Origin: Anaeramoeba flamelloides
Lineage: Eukaryota; Metamonada; Anaeramoebidae
Reading direction: 5' to 3'
DNA length: 64,000 bases
Assembly: GCA_027625915.1 (NCBI GenBank)
Contig: JANTQA010000012.1
Coordinates: forward strand, 16,020,501-16,084,500
The notes beneath the pieces are model-generated. The model did not search any database. It saw only the letters and a list, made by a program, of their open reading frames with translations, and was not told the DNA's origin. The position numbers were made by a program, and so were the translations under genes. The first letter of the stretch is position 1. The number at the start of each line of letters is the position of its first letter. Below are positions 25,548 to 36,110 of the stretch, one piece after another.

Positions 25548-26191
25548 AATAAAATTATTAATTTTTTTTTTAAATTTTTATATATAATTTGATCAATTAA
25601 AGTATATATGTTTGCTACCTGAATTTACCTTTAAATCTTTTCAAATTTTTTTTTTTAAAAGATAAAAATCTTCTTTAGGTACCAAAATTCGGATAAATAC
25701 TGGTAAATAAGTATTTTTTTCTGTGTGTGGAGTAGAAGATTTTAAATTATTTATATATACTAAAACCTAAAATTAATTTTTTTTTTTTTTTTTCAAAAAA
25801 AAAACTGTAAAATTCATTTTAGTCTACGGGAGTCACTATATAAAAAAATATAAAAACAATCTCAATTTTTCATTTTTTGGGGGCTCTTATATTTTTTGAT
25901 TTATTGCCCAAAATAGTTGTGAAAAATCACTATTAAAAAAAATTTATAAATAAAAATCGATTTTATGTAATATCTCGAAAAATAGACGTCCTAGAGATTT
26001 CTAAACACCAAAAATCGAAATTTAAGAAAATTTTGAATTTGTTGAACAATAAATTTTTTTTTTGATCCCAGTTTTAATTTTACTCTTGTTTTTTATTCAT
26101 TTTATTAAAATTTTGAATTTTTAAATTTATAAAACTTTTGGATTTTCTACATTCAGTTCCTCTTTTGAGAAAAAAAAAGTTCAAAAATAGT

Positions 26192-26521
26192 TACAGTCTG
26201 TACCACTTTTATTATCAAAACTTTCAAAGAAAATTTAAGACATAAAATAATCTCAAAATAAAACACAGAATTTTAAATTTTTTAAGACTAATTATTTTAC
26301 TAGAATTTGAATTTTTAACCTAAATTTGATTCAAAGTTTGTGTTATAAAACAGGAACTGGTTGTAAGGTACAAAAAAAATTGCAAATTAAGGCACAAAAT
26401 TTGGAATTTTTTTATTTCCAATTTATTTTACTAGAATCTGAATTTTGTGCCTTAATTTCAGGTTTTAATTGTGCCTTAAATTTAGTTGAAAGTTTGTGCC
26501 TTAAAAGTGAAACTGACTGTA
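26192..26521. mobile_element. Two palindromic MITE copies (one degenerate, one partial)
   Basis: Positions 26192-26365 are a worn copy of the 200-bp family (TACAGTCTGTACC at the left, GGAACTGGTTGTA at the right). 26366-26521 is a partial copy lacking its outer left end but ending cleanly in GAAACTGACTGTA. They sit in the spacer of the large palindrome. The partial left arm suggests one copy inserted into, or recombined with, the other. Confidence 0.7.
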
Positions 26522-27217
26522 TATATTTTTTCTTATTTTGAATTTTATCCCCTTTTATCAATTTTATTCCTCATTTTTCTGAAGCAAACAAAAAAGTAAA
26601 CCAAGTCAATTAAATTAAAATAAATGAAAAAATCTAATTAAATAATTATGGTTTACTTTTTTTTAGCAATTTATTGGCAAAAAAGAGAAGAAAGAGATTT
26701 TGAAACAATATACACAAGAGTAAATATAAAACTGGGATCTAAATTTTTTTTTGCTCAACAAATTCAAAATTATCTTAAATTTCGATTTTTGGTGTTTAGA
26801 AATCTCTAGGACGTCTAGTTTTCGAGATATTACCCAAAATCGATTTTTATTCAAATTTTTTAATTGTGATTTTTTCAAAACTATTTTGGGTAATAATTCG
26901 AAAAATACAAGATCCCCCAAAAAATGAAAAATTGAGATTGTTTTTATATTTTTTATATAGTGACTCCCATAGATTAAAATGAATTTTAAAGTTTTTTTTT
27001 TGAAAAAAAAAAATTTTTTTTCTAATTGTAGGTTTTAGTATATATAAATATTTTAAAATCACCTACTCCTCACACGGAAAAAACTACTTAGTTACCAGTA
27101 TTTATCCGAATTTTGGTACCTTAAGAGGATTTGAATTTTTGAAAAAAAAAATTTGAAAAGTTTAAAAGGTAAATTCAGGTAGCAAACATATATACTTTAA
27201 TTGATCAAATTATATAT

Positions 27218-27260
<43 letters not shown>

Positions 27261-27276
27261 ATTAATTTAATTGATC

Positions 27277-27352
27277 TTATCAGTAATCGAAATCAGGTTA
27301 AACACTTTTCAAATTTTGAGAACTCGGTGCTCTACCGCTGAGATAATGAGTA
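27277..27352 (-). pseudogene. tRNA-like segment, right palindrome arm
   Basis: The inverted partner of the left-arm segment. On the - strand it reads the same A-box (ATCTCAGCGGTAGAGC) and a B-box-like ACCTGATTTCGATTACTG. The two copies have lost different T-arm positions: the left keeps CCCGG and the right keeps TTCGATT. Together they point to an ancestral T-arm of normal tRNA type, with decay after the arms were duplicated. Confidence 0.55.
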
Positions 27353-28719
27353 ATTATTGGATATTTTAAAATTATAAAATTCTGAAGATAATGAAATTGA
27401 ATTTTTAATTGAGTAATTTTTCTAAAATATATTTTTTTTTGAAAAAAAAAAAAACTCAAAGTTTTTTACTATTAAAAAAAAATTTTTTTTTCCATTATAA
27501 AAAAATTAACAAATTTAAAATTGAATTGAAAAAAATTTATATAAAAAAAATGTTTTTTTGAAAAAAATCATTTAAATAGGAAACCCTTGCAAAAATTTAT
27601 TTTATTTTTTTTTGAATTTTTTTTATATTTTTCTAATGATAACACTATCAAAATTTTAAAAAAATGAATATTTAGATAAAATAAGATGTGGTCAAATAAT
27701 TTTTTTCAAAATATTAGTAATGTGATTTTTTTATCATAAATTAGAAAAAAATGAAATTTTACTAGAGTTTTCCTATTAAAAAAATAAATTTTTTTAAACA
27801 AGTTTTTTCAGTGAAAATAAAAATAAAAATCATTTTTTTGAGATGTTTAAAAAAAAATATTTTTTTCAAAGTGACCAATTTTTAGTACATTAAAAAATAG
27901 TTTGTAAAAAATTTTTTTATATACATTTTTTAAAATTTTCAATTTTGAAAAAAGTCAAAAACACCCATTTTAAATACTAAATATTTTCAAAACAACTAAC
28001 CCTCATAAAGTTTAAATTTAAAAAATTCACAAAAAAAAATCAAAAAAAAAATTTTTGAAAAAAATTTTTTGTCTATGACAAATAGATTTTTATATTTCAT
28101 TTTATCAACTAATATTCACCATAACTTATATATTTTTATAAATAACTTGGAGAAAAGTGAAAAAAAAAATAAAAAATTTTTTTTTAATCTAAAAAAAAAA
28201 ATTTCAAAATTAAAATTTTTATAACTATTGTAGTTTAAAATATATTATAAATATTATATTTGAGTAAATCAAAAATGAGAAAATCAAAATAGTAGTTAAA
28301 ACAATTTTCAAAAAAAAAATATTTTTTTAAACCTTAATATTTTCAATTTTTTTCACCAAAATCATATTTTTGATCAAAAATTACCCTAGTAAGATGATCT
28401 TTAAAACACCAAAAAAAATTATTTTTGTGTAAAAAGGTACCTTTTTTAAAAATGAAAAATTTTTTTGACAAAAAATCGAAAATTGAGAATAACTTCTAAA
28501 CTAGAGGAGATAAAGAGCTCTAAACTTAAAAAATAAATATTTCAGATTATTTGGATTAGGGGCAATGAGTAATTTGCCCAGAGATCCAATATTTATAAAT
28601 TTATTTTTTTTTTCAATTTATACTTGTGTAGTATAAAGACATTAAAATTTAAATCGTTTATGCATGATTTTTTTTATTTGAAAATTCTTAAAAAATTCTA
28701 GGTTAACTAAAGGCTATAT

Positions 28720-29110
28720 CAATTAAGAAAAGAAAAGAGGTTTTATTCATATCTTTATTGAAACGCAAAAAAGTTTCAAAATGATGATTGTCTTAAGAAA
28801 ATCACAATATTGTATAAAATACAGATAATCAATAATACCGCGATGATAGTACAACCAACCATATTCTCTAAAATCACAATAAATGTCTAAAAAATCTTGA
28901 TAATAGAAGTCAAAACATTGTGATAAAAAATTTAATCACGATATAATATTTGATGGGTTTAGAGAGTAATTGAACTAGATTTTGAAAATGAATAGTATTG
29001 AAAAAAAAAATAACTTTAAAAGGATTTTTAACTATTATTTCAAATTTGAAAACATTTCAAACTTGTTAAAGCAACTGTTAACTTATTTAGATCAATATGT
29101 AGAATAATTT
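28720..29110. mobile_element. Degenerate relative of the TCGCGA TIR element
   Basis: Contains worn versions of the TCGCGA array (TCACGATATAATATTTGATG, CGCGATGATAG, ATTGTGATAAAAAAT) in the order seen near the inner edge of the array in the copies at 4808-6081 and 59315-60550. It is shorter and the outer TIR is not clear. It is an old truncated member. Confidence 0.5.
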
Positions 29111-29163
29111 CGTGTTTATTGAGCTGTAATGGAAATTATGAAATATTAAAAAGAAATTTTGGT

Positions 29164-30126
29164 AGGATATCCCTTATCCGCACCTGATCGACCATATCCG
29201 ATTTTCGAATTTTTATCCTAATATTTTTGTACTATGAGAGTGTGACAAACGTACATATATCCCAGAGGGGGAGGCATATGTAAATTTTTCTATCTTTTTC
29301 AAAAAATCAGTAGATCGGGAATTATTTATTTTTTTCAAAATTATTTTTGTACTTAATTGGTTCAATGAAATGAATTTTCGAAAATTAATTTTCAAAAATT
29401 TGAAAATTTTTTCATTTGTAATGTTTTTTGATAAAAATTTTCAACAATTAAACTCCACATTCAATCTCAAATCAAATTCAAAAATTTCACAATTTTTAAA
29501 ATTATTGTTAGAAAAATACATTTTAATTAGAAATAATAATAAATAAATAGTTTAATCATAAAGGGGTGGATTATAACAAAACAAGAATCATTCATGTTAT
29601 CAAAAGAGATTATGTGGTTTTGGGGTGGGCCCGCGAAAATCACAAATTCTTTTGATAACATTAATAATAATTAATTTATTCTATCTCCACTCCCTTTTGA
29701 TATGAATGAATTGTTATAAGGTCAATTAAAGTGTAAATTTTAGTAATTGTTAATTTTTTTATAATTTTTGATTTTTTCTATATTTTTTTACAAATTTGAA
29801 ACATCCTAAGTAATATAAAAGAGGTATCATCCATAAAATATCACTTGATGTAAATATCAATAAAAAATTGAAAAATCAAATTTTTTTCAAAAAAAAAATA
29901 CAAAATTTTATAATTATTCATCAAAATAAACTCAAAAATAATTATAAAAAAATTAAAAATTTAGGGATCTACTGTTTTTTTGAAAAAGATAGAAAAATTT
30001 ATATATGCCTGCCCCTCTGGGATATATGTACGTTTGTCACACTCTCATAGTACAAAAATATTAGGATAAAAATTTGAAAATCTGAGTGGGTCGATTACGG
30101 TCCTCTAAGGGGAATAAGAAGGATAT
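29164..30126. mobile_element. TIR element of about 960 bp with inner hairpin
   Basis: Arms at about 29164-29370 and 29920-30126 are inverted copies. The core GAGAGTGTGACAAACGTACA and the following ATATATCCCAGAGGGG are nearly identical, while the outermost 50 bp are more diverged. Near the middle (29597-29663) lies a second hairpin with TGTTATCAAAAGA and its complement around an unusually GC-rich loop (GGGGTGGGCCCGCG). No protein is visible; short frames at 29213-29395 and 29868-30050 are the arms read in opposite senses. Confidence 0.8.
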
Positions 30127-30140
30127 TTATTGTGAAGAAT

Positions 30141-30341
30141 TACAGTCAGTTTTACTTTTAAGGCACAAACTTCCAACGAAATTTAAGGCACAATAAAAAC
30201 CTCATTTTAAGGCACAAAATTTGAATTCTAGTAAAAATAAATTGTAAAAAAATAAACTGCAAATTTTGTGCCTTAATTTGAGATTTTTTTGTGCCTTAAA
30301 TTTCGTTGAAAGTTTGTGCCTTAAAAGTGAAACTGACTGTA
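30141..30341. mobile_element. 200-bp palindromic MITE (Tc1-like ends)
   Basis: A nearly complete palindrome from TACAGTCAGTTTTAC to GTGAAACTGACTGTA. Each arm repeats the word TTAAGGCACAAA three times (as TTGTGCCTTAA on the other side) with a short A/T centre. The outer TA fits a TA target-site duplication and CAGTC termini as in Tc1/mariner elements (established for that superfamily). It is one of eight copies in the window. Confidence 0.85.
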
Positions 30342-30668
30342 GGCACTAATTTGGTCCTCAAATGTTTTTTTATTTTTAAATGGTAAAAATAAAAAAAAAG
30401 TAATTTAAAAAGGATAAATTCTCTGGAAAAATATTCTATTTTAATATATTAACTTATTCTTTGATTTCAAAATTTCTCAACCCCAATTTTTCAAAAAAAA
30501 ATAAAAAAGTACATAGTAATTTCAAAAAATATTTTCATTATTCCAAAGTCTAGAGTCTTTTTATTCTAAAAAAAATTATCATCCGTGGTTAATTGAATTA
30601 AGTTATAAACTAGATTTCGAAAAATATTAAAAAGAAAAAAATAGTGCTTTTTTATATTAAGGACATAT
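30342..30668 (-). repeat. ~430-bp dispersed repeat, inverted copy
   Basis: The reverse complement of the repeat at 38520-38945 and 50462-50885, sharing CACTAATTTGGTCCTCAAAT, TTAACTTATTCTTTGATTTC and TAAGGACAT. It is more diverged than the other two are from each other and directly abuts the MITE ending at 30341. Non-coding. Confidence 0.65.
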
Positions 30669-31274
30669 CGACTAATCCCTTAAAAAAAAAAAAAGGAACA
30701 TGGATATTTTATTGGGAAAAAACAGACTAGACTTTTCTACTTGTTTTATTTTTTCAAGAGTTATTTTTAATAAAGTAATTTTAAAAGTGAAGGATCAAAT
30801 AAAAAAGTTTTCCCAAAAAAATAGAGTTTAGACTTGATTAAAATTTTGGAAATTAAAAAAAAACAATGTTTTAAAAATAAGTGTAAAATTTCGAAAAGAT
30901 CGGTTCAATATTTGAAACTTTTTGAAAATATCCAGAGTTTACCTTTTAAATTGAGATTTTACTGTAGATACCCTTTTGATTCTTCAACTAGATGTATCAG
31001 AAAAAGAGGAAAAAAAACCCGGTTTTAATTGAGACACAGGTTATCTTCAGTTAACACGGAAATTTAATGATTGTTATCCTGTTATTTTTATTACAAATTG
31101 GAAAAAATTATTACTTTTTTTTCCTAATTTTTCTTTTATAAGCACAATTCACAAAGAAATAGGTTACAATTCATTCGTGTATTAAAAAATGAAATTCGAG
31201 TTCCAATTTTTCCTTTTTAAAACTGAAAAAAAACAAAACTTTTTACATTTTTTTTATCCATCCTCTTTCAAAAA

Positions 31275-33844
31275 ATGACTGAAATTTTCTGTGACTTTTG
31301 TGAGAACGTCCAACAAAAAAAAGCTGTTGTCTTTTGTTCTGAATGTGATCAGAACAAAATAATTTTTTTGTGCCAAGAGTGTGATCAAAAAGGGCACTTT
31401 GGTAAAATCAGAAAAAAACATAAGAGATTGCCAATTTCAAAATTTAAAAAAGACAAAGAACCAAAGGGTAAAATTAATTTTTTTTTTTCTTTTTGATTTA
31501 ACTTTTTTCCCTTTTTTCCAAAAACTTAATGAAATTATAAAAAAAAAAAAAAAAAAAAAAACAAAAAGAAAAAGACAGTGTTGCGAATAACAATTATTGT
31601 GAAACGCACAAAAATTGTAAATTGAAGTATTTTTGTTTATCTTGCTTCAAGGTTGTTTGTAAAAAATGTATTCTCAAGGATCATGAAGGGCATCCGTTCC
31701 AGGAAGAAGAAGAGATTTTCACCAAAATTTTAAAATATCTTAAGGTCGAAATAAATGTGAAAGATCAAGAATTGCAAGAAGCTGAAGAATTAAAAAACGA
31801 TCTAACAAATGAAACAAAAAAATTTGAGTTGGAAAAGGCAAAATTAAAGAAAGCCTTTGTTGATCAAAAATTACAATTGCAAGAATATTTGAAAAGCAAA
31901 GAAAATAAGGAATTAAAAACGACACTGGAGCCTTTGTTAAATTATGAAAATGAATTATTACGATCTTTAATAAAAGCAAACAACCTAATTGAAAACACAA
32001 AAAGCACTCAATTGTTGATCAAGAAATCAACAAAGCCCATTCAGAAAAAAGGAAAACAGGATCTTGACAATTTTTATGGCTCGCCCTTCTTATTGAAGAA
32101 AAAACGAGAGTGGGAAGAGGAAAACAGGATTTGTAAGCACGGCAAAGAAATTGAATTCTATTGCAAGAGCCACAAATTATTAATCTGCCAGAAAGAGAAA
32201 CAAGATAACCATCAGAATTGTACATTATTAACGATTAAGGAACGAACAAACATGCTTATGAACAAGTATTATCATACAATTGAAGAAGAAGCAAATAGGT
32301 TAAAGGAAATTAGAAAATCTAATTTGGGAGTGGTTGAAAAAAACCATCAGAAGATCTGTAAAGAACATTCTGGAATCATAAATGAAATCAACAATTTGGA
32401 AAAGAATGTCTTCTCACAATTCCAACAATTGAAGGAAAAAGCATTAGTAATGATTGGGGATACTTTTAGTGACCAATTGAAGGAGCTAAGCGAGAAGAAG
32501 AAACAAAATTTCAGGATTTCAGAGCACTGCCATCAAATGATTTTGATAAAAAAATTAATAAAAGTTGCCATTTCCAATGAAGATTACCTCTTTTCCTTAC
32601 GACAGCTCGAGAAATTAAAACGATTGCGAAGCAGCGCCTCTAATTATTCTTTACCGATGTTACCCTACCAATCAGTTTATGAGCAAATAATTGATCTGAA
32701 TTGGGTTCAGGACAATTTCAAATCATGGGAGTTCTTTAAGAAAATTAGTTTAAAAAATTCATCAATTTGTTTCCCTAAAATATTTCAAATAAAAAATGAG
32801 CATACCATTCAAATTGAACTTAGGGATGATCAAAATAATATATACCCGTTTAACAAGGAAACTAATAAAATAGATTTACATGCGATCATTATACCTGAAC
32901 AGAAATCAAGAAAGAGAGCCAAAATCCAGCATCTGGATGACTGGCATTTTGCTGGCAATGGGAGATTCAATGCCACACTGAAATTAAAACGATTGGGGTG
33001 CTATACTATCGAATGCTATATCAACGGATTGAAATTAAAAAACTTGAAAAAAAATACCATCAAAGTGATGCCAATGGAAATTTCGACAAAGAAATCTTTT
33101 TTATTGATACCAAAAATTATCATCAACACCAATGTTACCCAAATGAAGTTCTCGATCCCCCATGAAAACACTGCCATTATACACACCGAAGAACCAAACG
33201 AAAAGATAACCTTTCAAATCGAATTAAGAAACGAAAACGGGATCTTTGTTAAAGGTTATGATCGTAAAATAGTGCTTTATGTTGAGCCCAATAATAATAT
33301 CATTTTAGGCGAAGGCGTGATGGTACAAAAGGGCGTGTTCCAATACGAATTGTTCGGGCCCTTTGCAACATGTGATTATTCTATTTATGCAATGGTAGGA
33401 AACCTTCAAATCCCCCCCGAGCCAGTCATTTTAAGAATAACAAACAAAATCAAATTCAAAGAATGGAAAGGGGAAATGATATCCTATCATAATACATCGC
33501 ATACACCAACGAATTTTGAAGACAACCTCAAGCTCGTGACAGGATCAGAATTTCCAAAGATAATTGCCTGGGATGACAAAAATGAGGGGTGGATCCAATT
33601 TTCTTTTGATACACCGCTGGAGATGATCGAAACTCGTAGATTTAATGGTGCCTTTTCGTCATGGGAAATCCAATATTCTGATGACCAAAAAAATTGGACC
33701 ACAGTTGCTAAGCATAAGGGAACATCCGATTGGGTAAGCGTGCAGTGGGAATATGCTGGTAAACACCAATTTTGGCGTTATTTATTAATTGAAAATCCAA
33801 AACGACCTTGGTACCAGAAATGGGAATGGTATTATATTCGCTAA
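31275..33844 (+). CDS. Triple B-box, filamin-like, discoidin-like protein
   Basis: Two exons: 31275-31467 and 31575-33844 (acceptor could be six bases earlier), about 820 residues. In order: B-box-like zinc finger at 6-51 (CDFC, CSEC, CQEC, then His), a second at 72-105 (CETH, CLSC, CKKC, DHEGH), a coiled coil, and a third at 250-282 (CKHG, YCKSH, then NHQNC). A longer coiled coil follows at ~285-360. Two immunoglobulin-like filamin repeats lie at ~455-565 and 570-680. The C-terminal F5/8 type C (discoidin) fold is at ~690-820 (EGWIQFSFDTP, FSSWEIQYSDDQKNW, FWRYLLIENP). No RING is seen, so it is TRIM-like rather than an obvious E3 ligase. It is probably a cytosolic scaffold that oligomerises through its coiled coil; the ligand is unknown. 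The small intron ends in an A run, which makes the acceptor uncertain. Confidence 0.92.
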
Positions 33845-34886
33845 ATCCACGCTTTTTTTTCAATTAGCATTCCATTTTTGTTTTTTTTTTTTCTTTTTTT
33901 ATTTTCCCCTTCTTCAGAATTGTTTGAAATCTTTACTTTTACAAAATTCTTTTTAATTCAAAAAAAAAAAAAATAAAGAATATAAATTCACTCTCTGACA
34001 TTTCTGGTTAAAATTAAACTTCACTGATAGAAATATAAATTAACTCTTTAATTTCAAAAAACAGCTTATATTTGATTGGGTTTGATTGAAGATTAGATGA
34101 AAAAATTATATTGACAATCAAAATCATTTTACATTCTTTCCAAACCACTTTTCAAAAATTTTAAGACACTTTATATTGTTATTCAAAGTGATTTTGTCAA
34201 CATTTATTTTAGCTTGTAGTCAATATAAATTTTTCAATTTTTGGATCAAAAAAATTTTTCTAATTTTGGAAATTTTTGTTTTTCTTTTTTTTTTTATGTT
34301 CTTTCTTTTTTTTGAACTTTTTTTTTTTTTTTTTTTTTTTCTTTTACTTTTTTTTTTTTACCAAATATCAAAAACAAAAAAAAGATCTTCAAAAAGACAA
34401 TTAAACCTTAAAAAAAATGAGAAAATGTAATATATTTGAATATATATATTAATTATTCGCAAAAGGCTGTATTGTTAACCTTTTCGGGGAAAGTTCAGGA
34501 ATAAAAAATCTGTACTACTCTTTGCAAAAATTAAAATTCACTTTTTTTATTTTTCCTGAATTTTTTAAAAATTGTGTTTTCATATAAACTAAAATTGAAA
34601 ATAAATGGCCCACCTTATATTTCAATTTTGAATTTCTTTTGTATCTTTTTGAAGTTTTTCCTCTCACAATGAAAAGTTTGCAAATAAATCATTTTTTCTC
34701 TTTTTTATTTTTTCAAAAGTGTTTTGTTAAAATGGAAAATGAAAATGAAAAATTTGAAAGAAGTAACAGATGAATTAATGGAAAAATTGGTTTCAAATAT
34801 GACAAAGAGATTAGATTTAGTTATTCAAAGGGGAGGAGAATCGATAAATGGGTTTTATTAATTTTTAAAAAATTTTTTTTCATGTA

Positions 34887-35112
34887 ATGCTTCATTCAAA
34901 ATAAATGGCCCAATTTTTTTTAAAATTTTTTTTTAACTTTTTTTATTTTATTTTTTGAAGAAAAACAAATACCCCTGGAGTAGTGAACCAAATACTAAAA
35001 TAAAAATTTTGATATTATAATAGATAACTACAAGTATTTTAACTATTTTTCTTTAAATTTTGATTTTTGATGGGCCAATGATTTTGAATGATAGTTTATT
35101 TTGAATGAATTA
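34887..35112. repeat. Short TIR-like unit with ATGGCCCA arms
   Basis: TTCATTCAAAATAAATGGCC at 34892 is mirrored by GATGGGCCAATGATTTTGAA and TTATTTTGAATGAAT up to 35110. Another AAATAAATGGCCCA lies at 34603-34616. Probably a small foldback element with an extra half copy; ends are not firmly set. Confidence 0.5.
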
Positions 35113-35364
35113 AATGCGAATTAGAATAATAAATTTAATCATTTGTTACCATTGAATACTCGTAATAATTTATTTTGAATTCTTTGTTTCATAAAAAGAA
35201 GAATTTTTGGAAATTAATTACAGTTAGTTTCTCAAAATTTATCAATATAATAGTTTCAATAATATGGTCTGAACAAACAATGATCTACTAATTATTAATT
35301 GTGATACTCTGTAAAAAAACCTATGAATTTATTATTAAATGATATTTTGATTATATTTTAGTGT

Positions 35365-35566
35365 TACAGTCAATTCCACTTTTAAGGCACAAACTTTGAA
35401 CGACATTTAAGGCACAATAAAAAACTCAAATTAAGGCACAAAATACAGATTCTAGTAAAATAAATTGTAAAAAAATAAAATTCCAAATTTTGTGCTTTAA
35501 TTTGAGATTTTTTTTGTACCTTAAATTTCGTTGAAAGTTTGTGTCTTAAAAGTGAAACTGACTGTA
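35365..35566. mobile_element. 200-bp palindromic MITE (Tc1-like ends)
   Basis: Full-length copy from TACAGTCAATTCCAC to AAACTGACTGTA, flanked by T-rich DNA. It has the same three AAGGCAC-type words per arm as the copy at 30141-30341, with a few substitutions. Confidence 0.85.
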
Positions 35567-36010
35567 TATTAATTATTTTTCTTCTTCTCTTTTTTTATTT
35601 GACGATTTTTCTTTAATTACTCCTATCTATAAATAAATAAATAATAAATAAATAAATATTTGAATGATTTCAATTTTCCGGTATTTTTTGAAATATTATA
35701 TAGATCCTTTTTGAAAACTGATAGTCCAATATAAAATATTTTTAATTAAAGCTAAACATAAAATGATAGACCTGAAGGTATTTTATTCTCTCTCTCTCTC
35801 TCTCTCTTGATCAATTCCTTATTTTTCCTTATAAATTGTATTTTAAGTTGAATTATAATAAGAGCATAATTACAAAAGGAAACAGTTTTAATTTCTGATA
35901 AATTTATAATTAGATCTGAAAATTTTATTCGCTGTGTAGTGTTTTTAAGTTGATTTTTTGAAAGGTGCTACCCCAATAAATACCGTATTAATTATTTCCA
36001 GGATAACATT

Positions 36011-36110
36011 AAACGCCGCAATAGAATGATAGTATAAGAACAAAGGTTAAGTCGTTTAGTATTCCCCAAAGTACATTAAATACTTCAACTTAACATTCTA
36101 TTCTGTTATT
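36011..36110. repeat. 100-bp palindromic repeat, worn copy
   Basis: Ends CGCCGCAATAGAATG and AACATTCTATTCTGTTA mirror each other. The same unit in better shape lies at 40404-40508. Non-coding. Confidence 0.6.

Larger units (their letters stand above)
24170..28650. repeat. Large near-palindrome, arms about 1.9 kb
   Basis: The sequence 24170-26090 returns inverted at about 26700-28650. Clear anchor pairs are GGATCTCTGGGCGAATTACT with its partner at 28565-28590, TTACTAGGGTAATTTTTGAT with its partner near 28380-28395, and TAGACGTCCTAGAGATTTCT with its partner near 26800-26820. Differences are scattered small indels, mostly in A/T runs, and by eye most positions match. The 600-bp spacer holds one degenerate and one partial copy of the palindromic MITE. 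No protein is encoded in the arms. A tRNA-like segment lies in each arm. A transcript through the region would fold into a very long hairpin. Confidence 0.88.

Noticed and set aside
26663-27062. Minus-strand frames in the right arm of the large palindrome
   Set aside because: The matching part of the left arm has stops and indels in those frames, so no protein is conserved between the arms.
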